Assembly: GCA_900170005.1 (NCBI GenBank)
Contig: LT827128.1
Coordinates: forward strand, 1,178,001-1,242,000
Length of the DNA: 64,000 bases
Reading direction: 5' to 3'
Source of the DNA: Gordonibacter massiliensis (ex Traore et al. 2017)
GTDB taxonomy: Bacteria > Actinomycetota > Coriobacteriia > Coriobacteriales > Eggerthellaceae
Positions within the stretch are counted from its first letter, which is position 1. Every line of letters starts with the position of its first letter. Below, piece by piece: positions 41,058 through 49,637 of this stretch. The notes under the pieces were generated by a model. That model did no database searches and was not told the origin of the DNA. It saw only the letters and a program-made list of their open reading frames with translations. The position numbers and the translations under genes were made by a program.

Positions 41058-42500
41058 TCAGCGCAGGATGCGGACGAGCTCGATGCCCTCCGCCTCGCCG
41101 CGATCGCGGCTGTACAGGCGCTCGGTCGCGTTGTTCCAATGCTCGTGCACGCCGAGGCTCTCCGCAGGGTTGCCCGCGCCGTCGCGGTACGCGGAACCCG
41201 ACGGGGGCGCGGGGGCGAGCGCGGCCTCGTGCAGGTAGTTCTCCACGCCCAGGTTGCCGTCGAGCGCGGCGTTGCGGCTCGTGGCGGCCGGCTGGTTGAT
41301 GAGGAAGTCGGCGCCCACCGAGTCGATGGCCACCGGGTCCTGCGACATGAACAAGCTGGCCGTGAACCCGCCGTCGAAGGGAGCGCCCTCCCACAGCGCC
41401 GCCTCGCGCGTGACGCTGGCACCCTCGGAGGTTGCCACCACCAGGCCGTCCAGCATCCACAGCACGGTCTTGCCTCCCAGCAGGTGGTTGGCGATGAGGT
41501 CGACGAGCACGGTGTAGCTGCCCATGGTCTGGCCGGACACGTAGCGATGGATGCCGGCCGCCTCGGGCGGGCGCAGGCGGCTCGAGTTGACGAGCGAGCC
41601 GAAGTGGTTCTTCCCGCAGAGCGTGAGCCCGTAGCTGTGCCCCTTGAGACTTGCGAGGTTGATCAGGTAGTCCGCCTCCGACACGCACGCCGGCACGATG
41701 TTCGCGGCGCCGGCCACGTCCGCCGACCACGCGATGGGCGCGCCCTCGTCGCCCGCGGCGTCGTTCGGGCCGCCCTCGTCGTTGTAGCGGAACCGCACGC
41801 CGGCGAGCGCGCCCTCCGAGCACAGATCCATCATATGCGCCGGGAAGATGCGGCACACGTCGTACACCGTGACGTCGCCGGGAGCGACGCCCGCATCCTC
41901 CACGAGCGACAGCAGCAGCGCCCGCAAGAGCACCGGCGTCGTGTAGCTCATGGCGCTGTCCTCGTCGGATCCGAACGTGCCCGCGCCGTTCATGTTCGCC
42001 TTGACGGCGATCTTCTGGCCCGCACGGTAGCCGCCCTCGCGTCCGTGCGCGGCGTTGTGCGCCTCGAACAGCCTGCGCCATCCGGCCGCCGCGTCGTCCG
42101 CGCCCGCCGCGGCGGCGACGCCGTCGGCCACCATCCGCCGCACCGCGACCTCGTCGAAGTGCTCGCGCTGCCACCAAAAGTCCGATCCGTCCCAGGTCAC
42201 AGCCACCGCGTCACGCACCCACGCCACGCGCCCCGGCATGGCGCCCACCCCGCGCCCCAAGGGCTCATGCGGCGGAAACGCCGAATCGTAGGGAAGATGC
42301 ACGGCGCCCGGATCCTCGGGCCCGGGCGCCGGCGCGGCGGAGGATCCCGGTTGCTCGGGCAGCGGCTCGGGCTGTTCCTCACCGCCCGCGCATCCGCCCA
42401 TGGCCCCCGCCAGCGTCGCCGCGCCGAGCGCGGCCGCACCCATGACGAACGTGCGACGGTCTATGCTCGCCGCTGTGCGCGTGTCCTTCTTCTCGTTCAT
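41058..42500 (-). CDS. Exported DUF362 protein
   Basis: 480 residues. A Tat signal (IDRRTFVMGAAALGAATLAG) with a following Cys (MGGCAGG), and a Pro/Glu/Gly linker, precede a DUF362 domain. That domain has KIAVKANMNGAG, SYTTPVLLRALLLSLVEDAG, DYLINLASLKGHSYGLTLCGKNHFGSL and MSQDPVAIDSVGADFL. DUF362 proteins often associate with ferredoxins and redox enzymes, but no activity is known. No ferredoxin domain is present here. The start ATG (complement of 42498-42500) follows GAAGGAGGTCGCG. It has its own 19-bp-spacer promoter and is followed by the flavodoxin unit on the same strand. A shared regulator with the neighbouring redox genes is inferred. Confidence 0.85.
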   Translation of the reverse strand: MNEKKDTRTAASIDRRTFVMGAAALGAATLAGAMGGCAGGEEQPEPLPEQPGSSAAPAPGPEDPGAVHLPYDSAFPPHEPLGRGVGAMPGRVAWVRDAVAVTWDGSDFWWQREHFDEVAVRRMVADGVAAAAGADDAAAGWRRLFEAHNAAHGREGGYRAGQKIAVKANMNGAGTFGSDEDSAMSYTTPVLLRALLLSLVEDAGVAPGDVTVYDVCRIFPAHMMDLCSEGALAGVRFRYNDEGGPNDAAGDEGAPIAWSADVAGAANIVPACVSEADYLINLASLKGHSYGLTLCGKNHFGSLVNSSRLRPPEAAGIHRYVSGQTMGSYTVLVDLIANHLLGGKTVLWMLDGLVVATSEGASVTREAALWEGAPFDGGFTASLFMSQDPVAIDSVGADFLINQPAATSRNAALDGNLGVENYLHEAALAPAPPSGSAYRDGAGNPAESLGVHEHWNNATERLYSRDRGEAEGIELVRILR

Positions 42501-42530
42501 CGCGACCTCCTTCGTCGTCGTTTCTCTGAT

Positions 42531-42561
42531 ACCATACCCATGGGAGCGCGCTTAAAGTCAA
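42531..42561 (-). promoter_or_regulatory. Probable MerR-type promoter of the DUF362 gene
   Basis: On the minus strand TTGACT (complement of 42556-42561) and TATGGT (complement of 42531-42536) lie 19 bases apart. The spacer TTAAGCGCGCTCCCATGGG has a short GCGCGC-centred dyad and one CTCCCA half like the other two sites. The dyad is weaker than theirs. Confidence 0.6.
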
Positions 42562-42580
42562 GCGGGAAAGGACGGCTCGC

Positions 42581-43195
42581 ATGGAGAGATTGCTGCTCGT
42601 ATCGATGTTCCAAAACGCCACGGGCCTCTTGAAGGAGATCGAGCCCGACCTCAAAGGCAAATCCGTCGCGTACATCCCCACCGCGAGCCGCGTCGAGCGC
42701 CTGGGGTTCTTGGCGCGCATGACCCGCTGGGTGCTCCGCGGCATGGGCCTGCGCGTGAGCGTGGTCGACGTGTCAACCGCGTCCCGCGAAACCGCACGGC
42801 GCGCGTTGGCCGACTGCGACCTGGTCTTCGTCGCGGGCGGCAACACCTTCTACCTGCTGCAGGAGCTCAGGAAATCAGGCGCCGACACGCTGCTCGCCGA
42901 AGCGGTGCGCGCCGGGAAGCTCTACGTCGGGGAGTCGGCCGGAGCCATCGTCGCGGCTCCCGACATCGCGTACTCGCGCGCGATGGACCATCCCGGCCAA
43001 GCACCCGATCTGCACGACTCCACCGGCCTCGGCCTCGTGGACTTCTACCCGGTGCCCCACGAGCGCAACCCTGAATTGGGTCCCAGCGCCGACCAGATCA
43101 TGCACGAGTACGGCGGCACCCTCGACGTGCGCCCCTTCGACGACAAGCAGGCCATCTACGTGGAAAACGGCGTCGCGCGCATCCTGAGCGCGTGA
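42581..43195 (+). CDS. Peptidase S51 / dipeptidase E-like protein
   Basis: 204 residues. A class I glutamine-amidotransferase-like fold with the nucleophile elbow VGESAGAIV (catalytic Ser), FVAGGNTFYLLQEL, and DFYPVPHERNP near the C-terminal catalytic His. It matches peptidase E (S51) relatives that cleave Asp-X dipeptides, or the cyanophycinase-like group. The MARMTRWVLRG-like region around residue 45 is more basic than in typical PepE. The start ATG at 42581 follows GGGAAAGGA. It is divergent from the DUF362 gene and convergent with the Dms-type operon, with a hairpin terminator after it. Confidence 0.85.
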   Translation: MERLLLVSMFQNATGLLKEIEPDLKGKSVAYIPTASRVERLGFLARMTRWVLRGMGLRVSVVDVSTASRETARRALADCDLVFVAGGNTFYLLQELRKSGADTLLAEAVRAGKLYVGESAGAIVAAPDIAYSRAMDHPGQAPDLHDSTGLGLVDFYPVPHERNPELGPSADQIMHEYGGTLDVRPFDDKQAIYVENGVARILSA

Positions 43196-43210
43196 AAGAC
43201 CTGCCCAAAA

Positions 43211-43242
43211 TGTCCTGAAAGGGCCCGACCCCTTCCAGGACA
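43211..43242. terminator. Bidirectional terminator hairpin
   Basis: TGTCCTG-AA-GGG and CCC-TT-CAGGACA pair around a CCCGAC loop, in the gap between the S51 peptidase gene (plus) and the DmsC-type gene (minus). Stem of about 12 pairs. The same phrase has the look of a dispersed terminator sequence. Confidence 0.65.
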
Positions 43243-43249
43243 CCGAACG

Positions 43250-44017
43250 CTACAAAATGCTCGCGGCGTAGAAGGCGTAGCGAGCCACAGCCACGCCGAC
43301 GAACAGGCACGCGAGCACGACCGGTGCCGCGGCCTTCCCGGACAGCTTCCCTCTCCACGTCAGCAGCGCGCACGCCGCTCCCGCAACCGCCAACACAGTG
43401 CCGACGACGAAGGGCTCCATGCCGTGACCGAGGCCGGCGAAGCGCGCCGCCACGGCGACCATGCCGACGGCGGCGAGCACCGAGAGTACGGAAGAGGCGA
43501 GCGCGAACGCGCCCTTGCGGTACAGCCCGCCGTCGAACAACGCGAAGAGCGCCGCCCCCATGGCCAGATCGCCCGCCACGAACAGCACGAGCGTCGGCCA
43601 CGCGGCCCACGCCGGGTTGCCGTAGGCCGTGAAGTAGGCCCAACCCATGATGCACATGAGGCCGAGGGCCGCCACCGCGCCCAAAATGCCCACCGCGCGC
43701 GGGCTTTCGCCCTTGCGCGCCAGCAGCGCCAGATCGACCAGCATCAGCACGCCGAACGCCAGGGACCAGTACGCCTCCTCGGCGATCATGGACGAGGGGT
43801 TCGACAGCGCCAGCAGGAAGCGCTCGGGCCGCCCGAGGTGGCCGAGCACGCCCAGCAGGCCCGCGCCCAAAAGCACGATGCAGACGAGCGGGAACAACCA
43901 AGGCCGCTTCGCCTCGCGCACAGCGCTCGGGAAGAAAGCGCCCACCACGTACGCGCCGGCCGCCAGGCCGCCGAGCGTCGTGAACGCGAACAGGGGGAAT
44001 TCGGAGATCATGTCCAT
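43250..44017 (-). CDS. DmsC-type membrane anchor subunit
   Basis: 255 residues with eight hydrophobic helices. FPLFAFTTLGGLAAGAYVVGAFF, LGHLGRPERFLLALSNPSS and WSLAFGVLMLVDLALL match DmsC, the quinol-oxidising anchor of DMSO-reductase-type enzymes. It would take electrons from menaquinol and pass them to the DmsB-like subunit. The start ATG (complement of 44015-44017) shares one base with the stop of the TorD-like gene (TGATG), so translation is coupled. It is the last gene of the four-gene operon. Confidence 0.88.
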   Translation of the reverse strand: MDMISEFPLFAFTTLGGLAAGAYVVGAFFPSAVREAKRPWLFPLVCIVLLGAGLLGVLGHLGRPERFLLALSNPSSMIAEEAYWSLAFGVLMLVDLALLARKGESPRAVGILGAVAALGLMCIMGWAYFTAYGNPAWAAWPTLVLFVAGDLAMGAALFALFDGGLYRKGAFALASSVLSVLAAVGMVAVAARFAGLGHGMEPFVVGTVLAVAGAACALLTWRGKLSGKAAAPVVLACLFVGVAVARYAFYAASIL

Positions 44018-44943
44018 CACCTTCCTTGCCCTGGATCCGCGCACGGACGCAGGGCCTCAAGTTCGTAGTCCTCGATGCCGAAGGGGCGCATCGCCTTGAG
44101 CGACGCGAGCGCGTCGCCCACTTCCGCGAACGCCGCGACCTCGGGGAAATCGACCGGCGCAGCCTCAGCCTGCTCGCCCTCCCCTGCGATCCGGCCCTCG
44201 GCCCAGTAGGCCGCCTCGGCCAGAAACGTGGCGTCCACGGCGCAGAACGCCGCCAGCGCCTCGACCGTCTGCGGGTAGAGCACCGCCGCCTTCGACGCGC
44301 GCAGGCTTTTCGCGAACGCCGCCAGCCACGTGTTCAGGTGCCCCTCGACGAACGCCCGCTCGTCGCGCAGCTCCGCGGAGAGCGCGGCGAGGTCACCCGC
44401 CCGGAAGGCGCCCAGCGCCTCGCCCGCGCGCCGCGCCAGGTACGCGCACATGAGCGCCGCATGGTCGTCGGGGACGCGCTGGACGCGCTTCGGCTGCAGG
44501 CCGTGCGCTCGGTAGGCCGCGCGCACGGCGACCGTGTTCTCTTGGAACAGCGTCATCTCCCGCGAGCGGTACGGCGACTCCCACGCAGGGGCCGGCAGCG
44601 CTCCCGGCCCCACGAACAGGCGCGTGTACTCGTCGCGCGCCGCGTCGAGCAGCCCCGCTCGGTCCTCGCGCGCGGCCAAGGCGGCCAGGAAGCGGCCGAG
44701 GCCGCGCATCGACTCGTCGTCGGCGGCGTACTCGTCCACCACGTCGGCCGTCGCCTCGCCCAGAAGAACGTCCAGCAGCTCCGCGTCCGGCGCCGCGCCG
44801 AGCAGCTTGTGGAACAGCGTGTACAGGTACGCGCGGGAGAGCAGCAGCCCCTCAAGCTCCAGCGCCTCGGCGCGCGCGTCGCCCGGATCCGCTGCCTCGC
44901 CCAGGGTCCCGACCGCAGTCGGGACCGCGCCCTGCGCGCTCAC
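44017..44943 (-). CDS. TorD/DmsD-family redox enzyme maturation chaperone
   Basis: 308 residues from a GTG (complement of 44941-44943) that overlaps the preceding stop as GTGA. The first 25 residues are low-complexity. The helical TorD-like domain has LLLSRAYLYTLFHKLLGAAPDAE, DEYTRLFVGPGALPAPAWESPYRSREMTLFQ and VPDDHAALMCAYLA, which are the family motifs (the last corresponds to EPxDH). Such chaperones bind the Tat signal of the molybdoenzyme and help cofactor loading, here presumably of the catalytic subunit at 45519-48377. It is longer than typical TorD (about 200-220 residues) because of both termini. Confidence 0.85.
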   Translation of the reverse strand: MSAQGAVPTAVGTLGEAADPGDARAEALELEGLLLSRAYLYTLFHKLLGAAPDAELLDVLLGEATADVVDEYAADDESMRGLGRFLAALAAREDRAGLLDAARDEYTRLFVGPGALPAPAWESPYRSREMTLFQENTVAVRAAYRAHGLQPKRVQRVPDDHAALMCAYLARRAGEALGAFRAGDLAALSAELRDERAFVEGHLNTWLAAFAKSLRASKAAVLYPQTVEALAAFCAVDATFLAEAAYWAEGRIAGEGEQAEAAPVDFPEVAAFAEVGDALASLKAMRPFGIEDYELEALRPCADPGQGR

Positions 44944-45515
44944 AGTTCCACCCGGTTGAAATCGTCGCGCAACGCGGCGGGCGCCGGGTCGAGCAGCAGG
45001 TTCGGGCCCGTGATGCCGGCGCTCGGAAGCACGGGCACCTCGCTTGCCGCGTCGCCGTGCTTCGCGCGCAGCTCTTCCATGTCGCCGAACTCGATGGCGC
45101 GCATGGGGCACGCGTCCACGCACACCGGGTTGCGGCCGTCCTCGCGCAGCGCCTTGCAGGCGTCGCATTTCACGATCATGTTCTCGGCCTCGTCGAGCTG
45201 CGGCGCGCCATACGGGCACACGATCATGCAGTTGCGGCACACCACGCACCTGTCGTCGATGTGCTGCACCGTGCCGTCGTCGGATTTGAACAGGGCGCCG
45301 GTGGGGCATCCGGCCACGCAGGCCGGCCTCTCGCAGTGGTTGCACGACACCGACACGTGGAACATCGCCACGTCGGGGTAGGCGCCGCACTCGAACGTCT
45401 CCACGCGGCGCGTGCGGGGGCCGGCGGTCTGGAGGTTGTGCCGATCCTTGCAGGCCACCTGGCAGGTCTTGCAGCCTATGCAGCGCTGCACGTTCACGTA
45501 GAATCCCAAGCTCAT
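44940..45515 (-). CDS. DmsB-type 4Fe-4S subunit
   Basis: 191 residues with four [4Fe-4S] motifs: CIGCKTCQVACKD near residue 12, CNHCERPACVAGCPTGAL, CVVCRNCMIVCPYGAPQ, and CDAC with CVDACPMRAIEFG. This arrangement is that of DmsB/PhsB/NrfC-like electron-transfer subunits. It links the molybdenum subunit to the DmsC-like anchor. No signal peptide is present; in this family the protein is co-exported with the Tat-bearing partner. The start ATG (complement of 45513-45515) is three bases after the dmsA-like stop. Confidence 0.93.
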   Translation of the reverse strand: MSLGFYVNVQRCIGCKTCQVACKDRHNLQTAGPRTRRVETFECGAYPDVAMFHVSVSCNHCERPACVAGCPTGALFKSDDGTVQHIDDRCVVCRNCMIVCPYGAPQLDEAENMIVKCDACKALREDGRNPVCVDACPMRAIEFGDMEELRAKHGDAASEVPVLPSAGITGPNLLLDPAPAALRDDFNRVEL

Positions 45516-45518
45516 GGT

Positions 45519-48377
45519 TTAAGCCTCCCGTCCTTCGTACATTCCCTCGGTGGTGTAGGCGGGCGTCCCCTCTGCGTCGATGCCGGCGGCGAGGAACGGC
45601 CCGCGGTCGCAATCGGCGGGGATGGGCTCGCCGTTGTACTTCTCGACCTGGATGAGCAGGCTGTTGTAGCCGTCCACCTGGGGGAAGTAGTTGGACTGCT
45701 GGCCGTCGGAAAGCACCTGCTCCGAGCCGCCGCGGTCGACGATGGCCTCGGGGTCGCTCTCGTCGAACAACGAGCGCACGCCGTGCGGAATGCCCACGGT
45801 GCCGGGCATCATGCCCTGAAGCGGCTGGGCGTGGCGCAGCATGCGGCCGAACTGGTTGAAGCACACCACCGTGTCGCCCGCTTCGATGCCGCGGTCGGCG
45901 GCGTCCTGCGCGTTCATGAACACCGGGTTCTTGAACGCCTCCTGGGTCCACGTCATGTTGTCGTAGCAGGTGTGAGCGCGGCGCATGTAGTGCGGCGTGT
46001 ACGCCTGCAACGGGTAGTCGCCCTTCACCTTGTTGTCCCAATCGAGATACGTCTCCTGGTAGCCGCGATTGGGCACGAAGTAGTTCGCGTAGGGCTTGAG
46101 GGGCTCGGAATTGAGGCCCGTGCGGTTCGCGTTGTCGGCCTTGAACTGGCAGTATATCTCCAGCTTGCCCGAGCGCGACGGACGCGGCCACGCGGTGTCT
46201 GCCACAACGACCTCGCCGTTCTCGCCGATGCCCAGCTTGTCGTCGCGGTAGCCGATGTAGTTGCGCTTATCGTCGGACGAGCGGTGCGCCACGTAGGCGC
46301 CGTCGGTCATGAACTGGTCGAACGAGATCTTGCCCTCCTGCTCGGGGTAGTCGGCGTGGTGTTTCTCGTTGTCGGCGGCCGTCCAGGTGATCACCGGCTC
46401 CCACCGCGACAGGTCGGCGGAAAGCTCGCGCATCCCCAGGAAATAGCCCAGCCACTGGTCGTAGTTGCTCTTGGGGTACGCCTCGTCGGGGTCGAAGCCC
46501 ATGCGCTCGACGATGTCGCGGCAGATGCGCTTCTCCTCGCGCGCCTCGTACATCGGCTTCACCAGCGGGCGCCAGGCCACCAGCGCGTCCTTGCGCTGCT
46601 TCTGCCCGTTGCCGTCGCCGAAGGGGCTCGGCCAGCAGAGCTCGCCCCACGCCTCATCGTCGTTGCCCTCCCAGTGCGTGGCCACCGGCAGGATGATGTC
46701 GGCGAACGAGGCGGTCAGCGAGAACTTGATCTCCAGGGAGATGCAGGTGTCGGCGGCGCGCATCACCTCGATGGCGGTGGACAGGTTGCCGCGCGTCTGC
46801 ATGAAGTTGCTGCACGTGGCGAACATGAGGCGCGGGTTGACCGGCATCTCGCGCGCCTCGTGGTAGGTGGGCGTGTTGGAGCGCAGCTTCACAGGGTCGT
46901 CGCCCGAGCCCAGGTCGTAGGGGCCCTCCGAGGTGGAGAGGTACTTTCCGGCGGCAAGCGAGCTCCACCATGAGTTGCCCTCGATGCAGCGGTTGGGGCC
47001 GGTGGCCGCGGGAGCCGCCACTAGGTTGTCGATGTAAGCGTAGTCGCCGCCCGCATGCTGGATGAGGCGGTAGCCCGAGTCGCCGGCGTCCCACGTGTAG
47101 ATGGCGGCCGAGCCGTGGCCCGACTTGCCGTAGTGGCCGCCCAGAGCGCTCACGGTCATGAACGCCTGCGGCAGGTTCTCCGCGCCCAGGTAGCGCGAAG
47201 CGGCGTAGCTATGGAAGAAGATCACCTTGTTGTCTTTGCCGGCCAGCTCGGCGTACCACGTGATGTCCTCAACGGGCGTGCCGCAGATCTCGCTCGCCCA
47301 CTCCGGCGTCTTCGGTTGCCCGTCGTAGGCGCCCAGGATGTAGTCGCGGTAGTTCTCGTCGGTCATCGCGTCCTCGGGCATGGTCTCGGGCGTGAAGCCC
47401 ACCGTGCGCTCATTGACGAAGTCCCAGTCGATGACATTCCCGCGCTCCTCGTCCAGACGGATCATCTCGTAGATCACGGCCAGCAAAAACGCCGTGTCGG
47501 TGCCGGGGCGCACGCGGATCCACCGTGCGCCCAGCTGCGAGGCGGTCACGTTGTAGCTGGGGCCCACGTACACGAAGTCGGTGCCAGCTTCCTTGGCGTT
47601 GTTCAGCCAGTACATGCTGGAGTGCTGCGCCCAGGCGGGGTTGCAGCCGTACAGCACGATGGTGTCGGCGTTGGGCAGGTCGTACTTGTCGGGGCCCATC
47701 ATGATGTCGGGATGGTCGCCCCAGGAGTACAGGCCCAGCGCCTCGGTCTGGAAGGCCCAGCAGCCGAACGACTCGGTCTCGGTGTTGTACACCGCGCCGC
47801 CGATGACGGGGAACATGGCCGAGCCGGGCGCCCAGCGCCAACCGTTGCAGATGACGGCGTCCTGGCCGTACTCGGCGTACACGCGCTTCAGCTCGCCCAC
47901 CACCAGGTCGAGCGCCTCGTCCCAGCTTATGCGCTCCCACTCGTCCTTGCCGCGCAGCTCGCCGTGGGCGTTCGCACCGCCGCCGGGCTGCCAATTCTTG
48001 CGCCGCATGGGGTACTTGATGCGGTCGGCGTTGTACACCTGCTGACGCAAGCTGCGACCGCGCAGGCAGCCGCGCTGCTGCGGGCAGTCGAAGCTGTCCT
48101 CGCGAGCGTCGTCGGTCTTCTGGCGAACCACCACGCCGTCCACCACATAGCCCATGTTCAAGCACATCTGGTTGCAGTTCTGATGGCAGTGGATGGGCAT
48201 CCATTCGCCCGTCCCGCCAACAACGCTGGTGTCCGACGCGACGACGTGTGCGCCGTCGTCGGCGGCCTGCGCATCCGCAGCGCAGCCGGACAACCCGAAG
48301 GCCGCCGCAGCCGCCGTGGCCGCCGCCGTCCCTTTCAGGAAATCGCGCCGTTTCAGGCTTCTGTCGAGCAATGACAT
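45519..48377 (-). CDS. DMSO reductase family molybdopterin catalytic subunit
   Basis: 952 residues. The Tat signal (LKRRDFLKGTAAATA with a following LSGC) predicts export. An [4Fe-4S] domain has HCHQNCNQMC and later DCPQQRGC with the Lys/Arg region RIKYPMRRKNW. Family segments are WERISWDEALDLVVGELKRV, TIVLYGCNPAWAQHSSMYW, RVRPGTDTAFLLA and a C-terminal DMSOR barrel (RGIEAGDTVVCFNQFGRML). The molybdenum ligand could not be assigned by eye. It is clearly not the formate dehydrogenase type and has no in-frame UGA. The electron acceptor is unknown: S- or N-oxides, or a catechol- or steroid-type substrate as in other Eggerthella enzymes. The start ATG follows GGGGGAGCAT. A LysR gene is divergent. 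Confidence 0.92.
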   Translation of the reverse strand: MSLLDRSLKRRDFLKGTAAATAAAAAFGLSGCAADAQAADDGAHVVASDTSVVGGTGEWMPIHCHQNCNQMCLNMGYVVDGVVVRQKTDDAREDSFDCPQQRGCLRGRSLRQQVYNADRIKYPMRRKNWQPGGGANAHGELRGKDEWERISWDEALDLVVGELKRVYAEYGQDAVICNGWRWAPGSAMFPVIGGAVYNTETESFGCWAFQTEALGLYSWGDHPDIMMGPDKYDLPNADTIVLYGCNPAWAQHSSMYWLNNAKEAGTDFVYVGPSYNVTASQLGARWIRVRPGTDTAFLLAVIYEMIRLDEERGNVIDWDFVNERTVGFTPETMPEDAMTDENYRDYILGAYDGQPKTPEWASEICGTPVEDITWYAELAGKDNKVIFFHSYAASRYLGAENLPQAFMTVSALGGHYGKSGHGSAAIYTWDAGDSGYRLIQHAGGDYAYIDNLVAAPAATGPNRCIEGNSWWSSLAAGKYLSTSEGPYDLGSGDDPVKLRSNTPTYHEAREMPVNPRLMFATCSNFMQTRGNLSTAIEVMRAADTCISLEIKFSLTASFADIILPVATHWEGNDDEAWGELCWPSPFGDGNGQKQRKDALVAWRPLVKPMYEAREEKRICRDIVERMGFDPDEAYPKSNYDQWLGYFLGMRELSADLSRWEPVITWTAADNEKHHADYPEQEGKISFDQFMTDGAYVAHRSSDDKRNYIGYRDDKLGIGENGEVVVADTAWPRPSRSGKLEIYCQFKADNANRTGLNSEPLKPYANYFVPNRGYQETYLDWDNKVKGDYPLQAYTPHYMRRAHTCYDNMTWTQEAFKNPVFMNAQDAADRGIEAGDTVVCFNQFGRMLRHAQPLQGMMPGTVGIPHGVRSLFDESDPEAIVDRGGSEQVLSDGQQSNYFPQVDGYNSLLIQVEKYNGEPIPADCDRGPFLAAGIDAEGTPAYTTEGMYEGREA

Positions 48378-48473
48378 ATGCTCCCCCTTCTCCTCGATGT
48401 CAGAGGTTTCTCTCTAGCCTCGATGGTAAGACGCCTGTTACAATATGAAAAATGCCTATAGTGAAATGTTCTG

Positions 48474-48490
48474 TATGCATGTTTTGCATA
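48474..48490. promoter_or_regulatory. TATGCA...TGCATA inverted repeat upstream of the Dms-type operon
   Basis: TATGCA (48474-48479) and TGCATA (48485-48490) flank TGTTT. This is the AT-rich island (48430-48490) between the divergent operon and LysR gene, and a reasonable LysR-type binding site. No good promoter hexamer pair was fixed. The remainder of 48378-48736 is dispersed element D. Confidence 0.4.
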
Positions 48491-48535
48491 GCCCGGAAGC
48501 AGCACGCGTCGAACATATCGCACCTGGACGGTTGC

Positions 48536-48675
48536 CCGTAGGGGCGGCCTGCTGGCCGCCCGGCGCAACCATGCCCGAATAAGGCAAGCCATGCGGCAAG
48601 CGCACGGTGCGCTCGCCGCATGGCTTCGATCGGTCGCGGCCGTCCGCGCCGGGCGGGCAGCAGCCCGCCCCTACG
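48536..48675. repeat. Palindromic dispersed element, copy D
   Basis: The left arm CCGTAGGGGCGGCCTGCTGG and the right arm GGCAGCAGCCCGCCCCTACG each fold on themselves and also pair with each other. The core carries GCGCACGGTGCGCTCGCCGC, shared with copy E. Confidence 0.8.
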
Positions 48676-48736
48676 AAAAACGTTCCGGCGGCACGTCATC
48701 TGGGGCCGTTCCGGGCAACAGCAGAAAGGGATCGAC

Positions 48737-49618
48737 ATGGAATTGAGGACGCTCGAGTACTTCCTGGCCGTCGCGCGCGAGGGCAACATCTCGAACGCGG
48801 CGAAGGCCCTGCACGTGACCCAGCCGACGCTCTCGCGCCAACTGTCGTCGCTCGAGAAGGAGTTCGGACGCGAGCTGTACACGCGAGGCCCCAAGGGCAT
48901 CGAGCTAACCGACCAGGGGGCCATCCTGCACCACTACGCCGAGTCCATCGTGGAAATGGCGCGGAAGGCCGAGAGCGACATGATGCCTCCCGAGCGCTCC
49001 ATTGGCGGCACCGTGCATATCGGGGCGGGCGAATCGCAGGCGATGGCCCTCATCGCCCAGGCCATGGACGAGACGCGGCAGAGTTACCCCGCCGTCGACT
49101 TCGCCATCCACAGCGGCACCACCGCGGAGTTGAAGGACGGGCTGGTGCGGGGGTTTTACGACGTGATGCTGGAGTGCGAGATGCGCGACCACGCCAAGAT
49201 GAACGTCATGCCGCTGCCGATCACCGACACGTGGGGCGCGATCGCGCTGCGAGACAGCGCCGTGGGCCGGCTCGAGGGAATAATCCCCTCCGACCTGGAA
49301 GGGCAAAGCATCGCCGCCTCGCGCCAGGCGCTCGCGGGAACCCTGCGCGATTGGGCGGGCGACGCGCTCGACCGCATGAACGTCGTAGCCACGTTCAACC
49401 TGCCCCTGAACGGCCGCTACCTCGTGCGCCAGGGTATGTGCTGCATGCTCACCTACGAGGGGCTCTTCGACACGAGCGAAGCCAGCGACCTCGTCTTCGT
49501 CCCCTTCGCCCCGCGCTTCGAGGCGCGCCAAGGGCTCGTTTGGCGCGCCTCGATGCCCAACCGGCAAACGCAGGCGTTCCTCGACGCCATGGAGCGGATG
49601 TGCGAAGAGCGCGGATAA
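48737..49618 (+). CDS. LysR-family transcriptional regulator
   Basis: 293 residues. The N-terminal winged helix is typical: ELRTLEYFLAVAREGNISNA, ALHVTQPTLSRQLSSLEKEF and LFTRG-like LYTRGPKGIELTDQG. The effector domain (about 95-293) has the IGAGES and LPLNGRYLVRQG segments. LysR proteins usually act on the divergent neighbour and respond to a metabolite, so this protein probably controls the DMSO-reductase-type operon beginning at 48377. The start ATG at 48737 follows AGAAAGGGATCGAC; a longer reading into dispersed element D is rejected. It converges on the Rieske gene with a 19-base gap. Confidence 0.92.
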   Translation: MELRTLEYFLAVAREGNISNAAKALHVTQPTLSRQLSSLEKEFGRELYTRGPKGIELTDQGAILHHYAESIVEMARKAESDMMPPERSIGGTVHIGAGESQAMALIAQAMDETRQSYPAVDFAIHSGTTAELKDGLVRGFYDVMLECEMRDHAKMNVMPLPITDTWGAIALRDSAVGRLEGIIPSDLEGQSIAASRQALAGTLRDWAGDALDRMNVVATFNLPLNGRYLVRQGMCCMLTYEGLFDTSEASDLVFVPFAPRFEARQGLVWRASMPNRQTQAFLDAMERMCEERG

Positions 49619-49637
49619 CATCGAACGCTTCGCCGTT

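Noticed and set aside
44944-46191. TorD-like gene extended upstream through the iron-sulfur subunit and into the catalytic subunit
   Set aside because: The extension is antiparallel-looking Arg/Gly-rich shadow coding in another frame of confirmed genes; the GTGA overlap gives a natural start.
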